Positions 1-8,455 of a stretch of DNA of 64,000 nucleotides are shown here, piece by piece. Made by a program: the position numbers and the translations under genes. Source of the stretch: an uncultured Desulfobacter sp. (lineage in GTDB: Bacteria; Desulfobacterota; Desulfobacteria; Desulfobacterales; Desulfobacteraceae); assembly GCF_963665355.1 (NCBI RefSeq), contig NZ_OY762229.1, forward strand, positions 4,216,001-4,280,000, read 5' to 3'. Positions within the stretch are counted from its first letter, which is position 1. Every line of letters starts with the position of its first letter. The notes under the pieces are model-generated. The model had not been told where the DNA came from. It saw only the letters and a list, made by a program, of their open reading frames with translations, and ran no database searches.

Positions 1-1
1 T

Positions 2-421
2 CCCATGGCCGGACACGGTTTCGGTACCCCGGGCAAGCCTGCATCAGGCGGTCCCTCCGCGTTAGGTCACTGGCCTGTACAGATCCGGCTGATACCGCCG
101 GGGGCACCGTTTTTAAAGGGTGCGGATCTGCTCATTGCCGCTGACTGTGTGCCTGTGGCCTATCCTTCCTTTCACAAGGATTTTCTCAGCGGAAAGGCTG
201 TGATGATCGGCTGCCCTAAATTTGATGATGCAGATCTCTATGTGGAGAAACTTTCCCGGATTTTTGCCCGGGACGGCATCAAGTCCGTTACCGCTGTGGT
301 CATGGAAGTGCCCTGCTGTTCGGGTATGCCGAAAATCATTGGAAAGGCCCTGGAAAAGGCGGGCGTTAATATTCCTTTTAAAACAACGGTGGTCTCTTCA
401 AGGGGGGAGATTCTGTCGTGA
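2..421 (+). CDS. C-terminal part of a 4Fe-4S-type protein (5' truncated by window)
   Basis: The reading frame is open at the left edge, so only the last ~139 residues are present. It contains an HWPVQ segment near residue 22, AADC, IGCPKFDD and EVPCCSG, a Cys-spaced pattern I associate with the C-terminal domain of 4Fe-4S dicluster proteins common in sulfate reducers. In those proteins an N-terminal ferredoxin domain lies upstream, here outside the window. The Met at position 5 is probably internal. The stop lies 49 bases before a permease gene on the same strand. The exact function is unknown; the assignment rests on remembered family resemblance. Confidence 0.6.
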   Translation, partial: PMAGHGFGTPGKPASGGPSALGHWPVQIRLIPPGAPFLKGADLLIAADCVPVAYPSFHKDFLSGKAVMIGCPKFDDADLYVEKLSRIFARDGIKSVTAVVMEVPCCSGMPKIIGKALEKAGVNIPFKTTVVSSRGEILS

Positions 422-470
422 TATGGGATCAGGATCCAGATGCCGCCATTAACCAGGTACCGTTTTTCAT

Positions 471-1184
471 ATGACAACTTTTATTCTGATTGGTTTGATT
501 TTGTTTCTTTCGGGCTGGGTTCAGGGTGTATCGGGTTTTGGTTCCGCCCTGATCGCCATTCCCCTTTTAACCCTGATCATTGACATTAAAACAGCTGTAC
601 CGCTATGTTCCTTATCCAGTCTTATCATCACAACCTATATGGCCTGGCAGTTAAAAAAACATTTTGACCGCAAAAAACTTATGCCTCTGTGTTTGGGGTC
701 AATACCCGGAATTATTTCAGGTGTAACTTTCCTGAAAACAGTGCCATCCGGGATTATCCGGATTTTAATGGGCACTCTTTTAATCGCATACGGATTGTAC
801 AATCTGTTTTTTTCCGTCAAACCCCGAAAAATCAATCCCAATTGGGGGTATGCCGCAGGTTTTCTCACCGGTTTGATCGGAGCCGCATTCAGTGCCGGGG
901 GACCGCCCACAGTCATCTACACCGCCCTGGGCAACTGGACCAAGGACGAAATCAAGGCAACCCTGACAGGATTTTTTTGTTTTTCCTCTTATGTGGTGGT
1001 TGCAGCCCATTTGGTCAACGGGCTGACCACCTTGTCCGTGGGCAAATACTTTTTGTGTTCAGTACCATTTATTTTATCGGGTACCGCTCTGGGTTCGTAT
1101 TGTTACCGGTTTTTCAAAAGAGATGCTTATTTGAAAGTTGTTTTCAGCTGTCTTGCAGGGATGGGAATCATGATGCTGTTGTGA
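471..1184 (+). CDS. TauE/SafE (TSUP) family membrane permease
   Basis: This 237-residue, very hydrophobic protein has about seven to eight membrane segments. The N-terminal WVQGVSGFGSALIAIPLL and mid-protein AGFLTGLIGAAFSAGGPP segments are the two internally repeated glycine-rich motifs of the TauE/SafE family. The family exports or imports sulfur-containing or organic anions such as sulfite, sulfoacetate or taurine products; the substrate cannot be read from sequence. It follows the Fe-S gene closely and could be co-transcribed with it. It ends 4 bases from the convergent kinase gene. No strong ribosome-binding site is seen before the ATG. Confidence 0.85.
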   Translation: MTTFILIGLILFLSGWVQGVSGFGSALIAIPLLTLIIDIKTAVPLCSLSSLIITTYMAWQLKKHFDRKKLMPLCLGSIPGIISGVTFLKTVPSGIIRILMGTLLIAYGLYNLFFSVKPRKINPNWGYAAGFLTGLIGAAFSAGGPPTVIYTALGNWTKDEIKATLTGFFCFSSYVVVAAHLVNGLTTLSVGKYFLCSVPFILSGTALGSYCYRFFKRDAYLKVVFSCLAGMGIMMLL

Positions 1185-1188
1185 GCTC

Positions 1189-3174
1189 TCAGTCCTTTTC
1201 ATTATCCAGTATCTCTCGCAGTTTTACGGATAGTACCTGCTTGGAGAATGGTTTGTTGATGAAATTGAGTCCGTCATCCAGGATACCTCTATGGGCAATG
1301 GCATTGCTTGTATACCCTGACATATACAGGCATTTTATATTCGGGATGGCTTTCATAATTGTCCGGGAAAGCTCTCGTCCGTTCATGGACGGCATAACAA
1401 CATCAGTGATCAGCAGGTCAATTTTTCCAGTGTAATCGTTGCAGATTTGAATTGCTTCTTCGGGGATATTGGCCGGCAATACGGTATAACCAAGCCGCTC
1501 CAGCATCATTTTTGTCATGTTGAGAATGGATTTCTCATCTTCAACCAGAAGTATTGTTTCGCAACCTTTCAAAGATTTTTCACTGGCCATTACAGGCGAT
1601 TCGGTCTGACATGCCTCGTGTCTTGGTATATATATTTTGAAGGTAGTGCCTTGTCCGGGTTCGCTGTATACATTAATAAACCCATCATTTTGTTTTACAA
1701 TGCCATATACGGTTGCAAGCCCGAGCCCTGTTCCCTGGCCCTTTTCCTTGGTTGTAAAAAAGGGATCGAACAGATTCTCCATGGTCTCTTTGTCCATACC
1801 ACTGCCGTTGTCACTGACGCAAAGGAGGACAAACTCCCCGGGAAAGCACCCCTGATGGACTCTGCAATAATTCTCATCAAAACAAAAATTGTCTGTTTCA
1901 ATGGTGATTTTGCCGACATCTTTTATGGCATCCCTTGCATTGACGCACAGGTTGGCCAATATCTGATCAATTTGAGACGGGTCCATTTTAACGCGCCATA
2001 AATCTTCATTGGGTTTCCATAAAAGGTCTATATCTTCCCCGATCAATCGTTTCAGCATCTTAAGCATGCCCTCAATGGTGTTGTTCGGATCAAGAACTTT
2101 GGGATCAATGGTCTGTTTACGGGCAAAAGCCAGCAGTTGGCGCGTCAGATCTGCGGAGCGTTCAGCAGCTTTCTGTACTTCATGAATGCTTGAAAGAAGG
2201 GGACTGTCCGGGGCGATATCTTCTTCCAGAATTTCAATATTACCAAGAATTATACTCAACATATTATTAAAATCATGGGCCACGCCCCCGGCCAACCTTC
2301 CAACAGCTTCCATTTTCTGGGCCTGGTTGAGCTGGGCCTGAAGTTTTTCTTTTTCCGCTTCGGCCTGCTTGCGGTGGGTGATATCAATATCAAGGCAAAA
2401 AAGCTCCGGCTCACGCCCGGGAACCTTAACAATTGTATGGTGGGAGATAACAGGGAGTTGTGAACCATCTTTATGCAGCAAAGATAGTTCTCCCGAAGGG
2501 ATGGGGTGGCCGGACTCAGCCATTCCACGCATCTCTTTGGCAACGATATCCCTCATTTCGGGTGGGATAATCAGATCCAGAAGATTGGTGCCGATGGCCT
2601 CCTGTTGTGTATATCCATAAAGCCGTTCCGAGGCTTTGTTCCAGTATTGGGTGGTCCCGTCGAGTCCATATCCCTGCACAGCAACGGCGTCCACATTCTC
2701 CATCACGTCGCGAAACCTTTTTTCGCTTTCTGCCAAAGCATTCTCAGATTTCTGGTGTTTTGTGATGTCCTTTGCAACAATATAGTAGTGTGTTGTGTTT
2801 TCAAGTATAAATTTTTGACCGGTAATCTCCACAAAGATTACATCACCATTTTTAAGTTTATGAATGGATTCATATTGTTTAAGGGTATTAAAAGGCACCT
2901 CATTCCAGAAAGCTAAAAACTGATCTGCTGAAAAATTTTGATCCACATCATTTATGGACAGTTGAAGCATCTCTTCTTTTTCTCGCCCCAGGCAAACGCA
3001 TGCACTTTTATTGACATCAATAATTTCCCCCTTTTCAGACAGCAAATAAATTGCATCGGAAACCGTCTCAAACAACAGGCGATACTTTAGTTCGTAATCC
3101 GGTATCTGTTTGTTGCATCTATCTTCGATTTTTTTTGTGTCGGATGAACTGCGGTTCGGATCGTTGAGATTCAT
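1189..3174 (-). CDS. PAS-PAS hybrid sensor histidine kinase with receiver domain
   Basis: This 661-residue cytoplasmic protein has no obvious membrane segment. Two PAS domains (about residues 28-140 and 150-268) precede a HisKA dimerisation domain with phospho-acceptor His in GGVAHDFNN near residue 300. A HATPase domain follows, with DNGSGMD and [11 protein letters not shown] boxes. A C-terminal receiver (about 540-661) has acidic DE near its start and phospho-Asp in [10 protein letters not shown]. This is the layout of NtrB-like hybrid kinases. No dedicated response regulator or output gene adjoins it, so target and stimulus are unknown. Confidence 0.9.
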   Translation of the reverse strand: MNLNDPNRSSSDTKKIEDRCNKQIPDYELKYRLLFETVSDAIYLLSEKGEIIDVNKSACVCLGREKEEMLQLSINDVDQNFSADQFLAFWNEVPFNTLKQYESIHKLKNGDVIFVEITGQKFILENTTHYYIVAKDITKHQKSENALAESEKRFRDVMENVDAVAVQGYGLDGTTQYWNKASERLYGYTQQEAIGTNLLDLIIPPEMRDIVAKEMRGMAESGHPIPSGELSLLHKDGSQLPVISHHTIVKVPGREPELFCLDIDITHRKQAEAEKEKLQAQLNQAQKMEAVGRLAGGVAHDFNNMLSIILGNIEILEEDIAPDSPLLSSIHEVQKAAERSADLTRQLLAFARKQTIDPKVLDPNNTIEGMLKMLKRLIGEDIDLLWKPNEDLWRVKMDPSQIDQILANLCVNARDAIKDVGKITIETDNFCFDENYCRVHQGCFPGEFVLLCVSDNGSGMDKETMENLFDPFFTTKEKGQGTGLGLATVYGIVKQNDGFINVYSEPGQGTTFKIYIPRHEACQTESPVMASEKSLKGCETILLVEDEKSILNMTKMMLERLGYTVLPANIPEEAIQICNDYTGKIDLLITDVVMPSMNGRELSRTIMKAIPNIKCLYMSGYTSNAIAHRGILDDGLNFINKPFSKQVLSVKLREILDNEKD

Positions 3175-3343
3175 AAAATACTCCCGTCCAGTCTGCTACT
3201 TGCTTAAAAAAGGCTTTTGCTAGGTGCTCCGGCATATTTTATTGTGGTACTGAGTAGAGTCTATAACTATTTTGAATAAAGTGGAATCTGATTTTCCCAA
3301 TCTGCAGATATTTTCTGATACCAATTTCACCCGGCAGGTACCA

Positions 3344-5614
3344 TCATGGGGATACAAGGCAAAGGGCCTGGTTGATGGCATTGCAAAGAGCCGTGTCTGT
3401 TTCCAGAGGTCTGTGGTCAATTGATTTTACCGGAACCGCCTGCATCAGGCTGTTGCAGGCGATCACATGGTGAAATTCATTAAGTTGATTTAAAAACACC
3501 TGGCGCTCCATCACATTATAACCCCAGGTTGTCACTATTTTTTTGATCTGTTCCTCCATGACTCCGGGCAGCCTGAAGGGTGACGAGGGGATAATCAGGG
3601 TATTCTCCTTTACAAATATGATATTGGATGTGTTGCCCTCGGATATACTGCCGTCGGGATTGAGGATTAAAGATTCATCTGCCTTTTGCTCTTTTGCCTT
3701 GAGGCCTGCCAGATAATAGTACTGGTAGTTCATGGATTTGTGGGCTGCCAGGGGGGTGAGCCGTGGCTGGCCAAAGGTGACAAGGTCCAGTCCTTTTTTA
3801 CCTGTGGTTTCAAGGCGGTGGGTGTAAAGCCGTGCCGTGACAATGATCTGGTGGTCCCAGGGCGCCTGGGACCTTCTGCCCCGGGTGGCCATGATTTTAA
3901 CGGCGGCAGTGGAGTGGGAAAGATTGCAGGCATTGACCACCATTCTTATGATCCGGTCCCAGGACAGAACAGGAAAGGGCTGGGGGAAAAAACGGGTCCA
4001 GGCTTGTTCCAGCCGCCTGATATGGTGGTCTAAAAAATAGATTTTCCCTTTGTCTGTTTTCAGGGTTTCAAAAAATCCGTGGCCGTACTGGACACCTAAG
4101 TCTGACAGGGGCACGGCCGCATGGCAAAGCGGCACCAGACTGCCGTTGATCCAGGCCATGGGTTCCTGCGCCTTGGGGGAAGGACTGCCGGACATGGTCT
4201 CCACCAGGGTTTTCCCCTTGTCCAGGGTCTCCTGGTACTCTTTGGCCGGGTCCGAGTCAAAGACGATTCCGCCCCCCACTGAAAAAAAGATGCGGTTGTT
4301 TTGGATGGTGGCCGTGCGGATGGCAATGGAAAGGTCCAGGGTGTCATGGAAACTGATGTACCCGATGGAGCCGGTGTAAATATGACGGCAATGGGTCTCC
4401 AGTTCATCAATGATTTCCATGGCGCGGATTTTAGGGCACCCGGTGATGGAGCCGCCGGGAAAGGCGGCCTTGATCAGATCCACTGAATCCCATAGCGGGT
4501 CAAGGGTGGACCTGACAATGGAGACCAGGTGGTACACATTGGCATAGCCCTCCACCTGCTTGTGCTGTGCAACACGGACCGATCCTTCCATGCTCACCTT
4601 GCCAAGGTCGTTTCTCATCAGATCCACAATCATGGAGAGTTCCGCATCATCCTTGGGACTTTCGGCCAGCTGGTGCCGAAGATTCTGGTCCTGGCCGGGG
4701 TCGCTTCCCCGGGGACATGTTCCCTTGATGGGCCGGGTCTCCACAGAACTGCCTGACCGTTTTATAAACCGTTCCGGAGAAGTGGAGACAACCCAGTGGT
4801 CCCGGGCGTTGATCAAGGCGAAAAAAGGGGCCGGGTTCTTTTGGTACAACGCCTTGAACAGGCTGGCGGGATTTCCTGAAAATCCAGTGTCAAACCGCTG
4901 GGACATGTTGACCTGGTAAACGTCTCCGGCCGTGATGTACTCCCTTATTCTGTCAATCTGAGCCATGTAGCCCTTGCGGTTAAAATTGGCGTGAAGATCA
5001 GAGCCGCTGGTAAATCCGTCATCCCATGGCAGCGCTGCGGTGCGTATCCGGTTAAAAAAATCAAGGGTGTCCGTCACATGGGTTTTGCCCGTGATGCTTC
5101 GTTCCGGGATAAATACCCGGGTTGTGTTCTCCTGTTTATCTGTGATGACAATAAGCCCGGGGGCTGCCATATAAAGATCCGGAAGATCCATGTCATCCAT
5201 GGTGGTGCAGGCAAGGGTTTCAATGTGGTTTTTCAAGTCATAGGAGAGGTATCCGAAAAGCCCGGCTGACACCGGTTCGATAAAGGAAATATCGTTGTTT
5301 TTAAAATGGTTGAGCACCTGGCGCAACAAGTGAAACGGATCTGCTGTGATGGTTTCCACCCTGTCCCCGGCTTTGAGCTGCATGGTTTTTCCCTTGCCGG
5401 AGAGGATCAGAAAGGGGCAGGTGGCCAGGATATGATACCGGGCGCTGTCCAGGCCGGTGCCGCTTAAAAGGCAGGAGGTACCTGGAATATGGCTGAAACG
5501 CATGGCCAAATCAATGAATGGCTCTTCCAGTGTGATCTTTTCCTGGAAAAGCCCTGTAATGGCACCTGTGTGTGCTAAAATATTCATGGGACAGTTCATA
5601 ATATTTTCATCCAT
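3344..5614 (-). CDS. pabBC: Fused aminodeoxychorismate synthase component I and aminodeoxychorismate lyase (PabB-PabC)
   Basis: The N-terminal ~470 residues are a chorismate-utilising domain with PIKGTCPRG, DLMRNDLGKV and GSITGCPK. The C-terminal ~280 residues are a class IV PLP fold with a Lys-containing HKSMNYQYY segment and SEGNTSNIIF. Together they would turn chorismate and ammonia or glutamine-derived nitrogen into 4-aminobenzoate for folate. No PabA glutaminase gene is nearby. The frame stays open to an ATG at 5668, but that extension would translate a perfect terminator hairpin. I therefore prefer ATG 5614, directly after the hairpin (ATGs at 5599 and 5587 are also possible). The GGGTGG of the hairpin's 3' arm is the only SD-like stretch before 5614. 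Confidence 0.9.
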   Translation of the reverse strand: MDENIMNCPMNILAHTGAITGLFQEKITLEEPFIDLAMRFSHIPGTSCLLSGTGLDSARYHILATCPFLILSGKGKTMQLKAGDRVETITADPFHLLRQVLNHFKNNDISFIEPVSAGLFGYLSYDLKNHIETLACTTMDDMDLPDLYMAAPGLIVITDKQENTTRVFIPERSITGKTHVTDTLDFFNRIRTAALPWDDGFTSGSDLHANFNRKGYMAQIDRIREYITAGDVYQVNMSQRFDTGFSGNPASLFKALYQKNPAPFFALINARDHWVVSTSPERFIKRSGSSVETRPIKGTCPRGSDPGQDQNLRHQLAESPKDDAELSMIVDLMRNDLGKVSMEGSVRVAQHKQVEGYANVYHLVSIVRSTLDPLWDSVDLIKAAFPGGSITGCPKIRAMEIIDELETHCRHIYTGSIGYISFHDTLDLSIAIRTATIQNNRIFFSVGGGIVFDSDPAKEYQETLDKGKTLVETMSGSPSPKAQEPMAWINGSLVPLCHAAVPLSDLGVQYGHGFFETLKTDKGKIYFLDHHIRRLEQAWTRFFPQPFPVLSWDRIIRMVVNACNLSHSTAAVKIMATRGRRSQAPWDHQIIVTARLYTHRLETTGKKGLDLVTFGQPRLTPLAAHKSMNYQYYYLAGLKAKEQKADESLILNPDGSISEGNTSNIIFVKENTLIIPSSPFRLPGVMEEQIKKIVTTWGYNVMERQVFLNQLNEFHHVIACNSLMQAVPVKSIDHRPLETDTALCNAINQALCLVSP

Positions 5615-5650
5615 AAAAAAACGCCACCCAGAAGAGTCTGGGTGGCGTTT
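5614..5650 (-). terminator. Rho-independent terminator before pabBC
   Basis: A perfect 14-bp inverted repeat (5619-5632 with 5637-5650, 4-base loop) is followed on the minus strand by a run of seven T. It lies between the glcF-like stop (5765) and the proposed pabBC start, so it should end the glcD-glcF transcript. The T run abuts the pabBC ATG at 5614. Confidence 0.85.
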
Positions 5651-5764
5651 GCCTGTTTCATAACTCAATATTTATGTCAGTCCGATTCATCACGGCCTGA
5701 ACTTACCGATGTCATGGATTTCTATATAATCCACATATCCATAAGTCAAGACCTAGGAAACTAT

Positions 5765-7015
5765 TCAAGCGGGCAGTGCCTGACAAATCAATTCCAGCAG
5801 ATGGGCAGTCCTGACGGGAATCTTTTCCCGGTTAAGGCTGTCCTGGAGCTGGATCATGCATCCCGGACAGGCGGTTGCCACGATTTTGGCACCGCTGTTG
5901 CGAACATTGTTGACCTTTTGGCTGCCGATTTTCCGGCTGGTTTCATAATGGTGTACGGAGAAGGTCCCGCCCAAACCGCAGCAGGTTGCCGCATCCGCCA
6001 TCTCAACAAAGTCAACCTGGGGCAAGGCGGAAAGAAGCCGGCGGGGCGCCCGGGTCAGACCGTGATTGCGCAGATGGCAAGGGTCGTGCCAGGTGACCTT
6101 GATTCGGTTTTCTGTTCTGGGTAATGCTTCAAGCCGTTCTGCAAGACCCATATCCATCATAAAATCCATAATGTCCCGGGTCTTCTGGGCAAAAGGCTGA
6201 TACTGGTCTCCCAGAGTGGGGTAAATCCCGGCAAGGGCCCCGTGGCATGAGGCGCAGGCTGTGAGCACATAGTCAACGGCATGGAGATTTAAAGCCTCAA
6301 GGTTTCTTTTGGCAAGGCTTTCCACCGCATCTCCCGCACCGGCGGACAAGGCGGGAAGCCCGCAGCAGCCCTGTTGGCCGGTGAGTGTCACCCGTATCCC
6401 CATGAAGTTGAGAATACGCACCAGGTATTCACCGACTTCCGGATACAGATAATTGATGCCGCATCCGGTAAAAAAGAGCACCTTGGGGCCTTTTGATCCC
6501 GAAGTGGTTTGTTGGATTTCCCGGTTCAAAAAGGGCTTAAATGTCGGCTTGGGCACGGTGCGTGTCACAGGGATGCCTGGCACAGGAAACCGCAGTTTCA
6601 AACCGCTTGTTTCCGGAATCTGCCGGCATAAAAGCCGGGAGGCCAGATCCGCGCTTTTACTCATCCATTCCATGGCTTTTTTGCGGCTCAGCAGGGCGGC
6701 CACGCCTTTTCCGAAACCGGACAACCCCTTTTTTTCAGCCACTTGTCTGCGGGCCGCGGCTACGATATCTGCGGTGGGTACCTGATTGGGGCACAGGTGG
6801 GTGCAGCTGCCGCACAAAAGGCACTGGGAAAGGTCATGAACCAGTTTATCTTCGGCAAAGAGTTCCCCGTCCATCATGGCCTGGGCCAGGGCAATTTTTC
6901 CCCGGGCCACGGCGCCTTCCTGGTTTTCGGCCTTGAACACCGGACATGTGGCCATGCAGGCGCCGCACTTGACGCATTCCTGGGTCCACTGCCGGTATTG
7001 TTCCAGATTCTTCAT
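5765..7015 (-). CDS. glcF: Glycolate/D-lactate oxidase iron-sulfur subunit (GlcF-like)
   Basis: This 416-residue protein starts with two ferredoxin motifs, CVKCGACMATCP near residue 15 and CLLCGSCTHLCP near 65. Two CCG domains follow, with QQGCCGLP and ATCCGLGG. This is the GlcF/LutA/GlpC plan: [4Fe-4S] clusters pass electrons from a flavin subunit towards the membrane quinone pool. Its ATG overlaps the stop of the upstream flavoprotein gene by 4 bases (ATGA), so the two are translationally coupled. The substrate could be D-lactate, glycolate or another 2-hydroxyacid; sequence alone does not decide. Confidence 0.88.
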   Translation of the reverse strand: MKNLEQYRQWTQECVKCGACMATCPVFKAENQEGAVARGKIALAQAMMDGELFAEDKLVHDLSQCLLCGSCTHLCPNQVPTADIVAAARRQVAEKKGLSGFGKGVAALLSRKKAMEWMSKSADLASRLLCRQIPETSGLKLRFPVPGIPVTRTVPKPTFKPFLNREIQQTTSGSKGPKVLFFTGCGINYLYPEVGEYLVRILNFMGIRVTLTGQQGCCGLPALSAGAGDAVESLAKRNLEALNLHAVDYVLTACASCHGALAGIYPTLGDQYQPFAQKTRDIMDFMMDMGLAERLEALPRTENRIKVTWHDPCHLRNHGLTRAPRRLLSALPQVDFVEMADAATCCGLGGTFSVHHYETSRKIGSQKVNNVRNSGAKIVATACPGCMIQLQDSLNREKIPVRTAHLLELICQALPA

Positions 7016-8421
7016 TTCATCTCTCCGGAAAGCGGTTCTTCATGGTCGGGAAATATTTTACCCGGATTAAGAATATTGTGGGGATCCAGGGCTTTTTTGA
7101 GCGTTTTCATATAGCGGATGGATTCTTTAGACAGTTCAAGGGACAGATATGGGGCTTTCATGATGCCCACACCGTGTTCGCCGCTCATGGTTCCGCCCAG
7201 CTCTATGGTGGCCCGGAACAGCGCCTCAACGGCATGTTCCGCATTGGCCATTTGCGTGGCATCGGCTTTGTCGGCCATGATATTGACATGGATATTGCCG
7301 TCTCCGGCATGGCCGAAGTTCACGATGGGCATTTTATAGTCATCGGAAATTTTTTCGATCCGGCGGATCATTTCCGGCAGCCTGGATCTGGGTACGCATA
7401 TATCTTCGTTGAATTTTTCCAGTTCAAGCTTTTTCAATGAGGGGGATACGGCCCTGCGGATATTCCAGATCGCTTCACTCTCCTCAAAGGTGTTGGCCAC
7501 ACGGTTTTCCAGAACGCCTAAGGGTTCGATCACCTTCACGATTCTTTGGGCCTGTTTGTCTAAGAATTCTTTGTCCCCGTCCACCTCTATAATCAGAGCA
7601 GCCCCGGCACCTTCCGGCATGGCCAGGCCTGAGGTCTGCCGCAGACACTCCAGGGTCCGGCCGTCCATGAATTCCAGGGTGGCGGGGATGATTTTTTCCC
7701 GGATAATGGCGGATACGGCCTTAGCCGCGCCGTCAATGGCATCAAACACCACCAGCATGGTCTTTTTGGCCTGGGGTTTGGGAAGCAGTTTGAGAATGAT
7801 CTTGGTGATGACAACCAAGGTACCTTCCGAACCGCAGAAAAGCTTGGTCAGATCATAGCCCACAACGCCTTTCATGGTGGTGCCGCCGGTTTCAATCAGA
7901 TCGCCTGTGGGCGTCACCACCTCCAGTCCGATGACATAGTCCTTGGTCACTCCGTACTTGACACACCGGGGACCGCCCGCGCATTCGGCCACGTTTCCCC
8001 CCAGGCTGGAGACTTTCAACGATGCCGGATCAGGTGGATAAAAAAGCCCCAGGGCCTCCACTGCCTTTTGGAAATCCCCTGTGACCACGCCGGGTTCCAC
8101 AACGGCCACAAGATTTTCCTGGTCAATGTCCAGGATGCGGTTCATCCGGCTCATTGCCATAACCATTCCGCCCCGGACCGGCAGGGCACCGCCGGTGAAG
8201 CCGGTACCGGCGCCCCTGGGATAAACCGGAATACGGTGGCGGTGGGCAAGCTTCATGATCCGGGATACGGCCCTTGAATCACCCGGATGCACCACCACAT
8301 CAGGCAGGAATTGTTTTCGCGTGGCATCATAGCTGTACAGAATACGGTCACTTTTCTCGCAGGTGACAAACTGCTTCCCACAGATCTCTTCGAGTTCCTG
8401 AATCACTATTTCAGATATCAT
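7012..8421 (-). CDS. glcD: FAD-binding 2-hydroxyacid dehydrogenase (GlcD/D-lactate dehydrogenase-like)
   Basis: This 469-residue protein has an FAD_binding_4 domain with YPRGAGTGFTGGALP near residue 65 and GGNVAECAGG near 145. The FAD-oxidase C-terminal domain carries NFGHAGDGNIHVN and SGEHGVGIMKAPYL. It oxidises a 2-hydroxy acid to the 2-oxo acid and hands electrons to the overlapping GlcF-like subunit. In sulfate reducers such pairs commonly serve lactate or glycolate oxidation. It is of usual length. It starts 34 bases downstream of the hybrid kinase stop and could be in one transcript with that gene. Confidence 0.88.
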   Translation of the reverse strand: MISEIVIQELEEICGKQFVTCEKSDRILYSYDATRKQFLPDVVVHPGDSRAVSRIMKLAHRHRIPVYPRGAGTGFTGGALPVRGGMVMAMSRMNRILDIDQENLVAVVEPGVVTGDFQKAVEALGLFYPPDPASLKVSSLGGNVAECAGGPRCVKYGVTKDYVIGLEVVTPTGDLIETGGTTMKGVVGYDLTKLFCGSEGTLVVITKIILKLLPKPQAKKTMLVVFDAIDGAAKAVSAIIREKIIPATLEFMDGRTLECLRQTSGLAMPEGAGAALIIEVDGDKEFLDKQAQRIVKVIEPLGVLENRVANTFEESEAIWNIRRAVSPSLKKLELEKFNEDICVPRSRLPEMIRRIEKISDDYKMPIVNFGHAGDGNIHVNIMADKADATQMANAEHAVEALFRATIELGGTMSGEHGVGIMKAPYLSLELSKESIRYMKTLKKALDPHNILNPGKIFPDHEEPLSGEMK

Positions 8422-8455
8422 AAACTAACGTCCTGATTAAATAAGGTATGTTACG

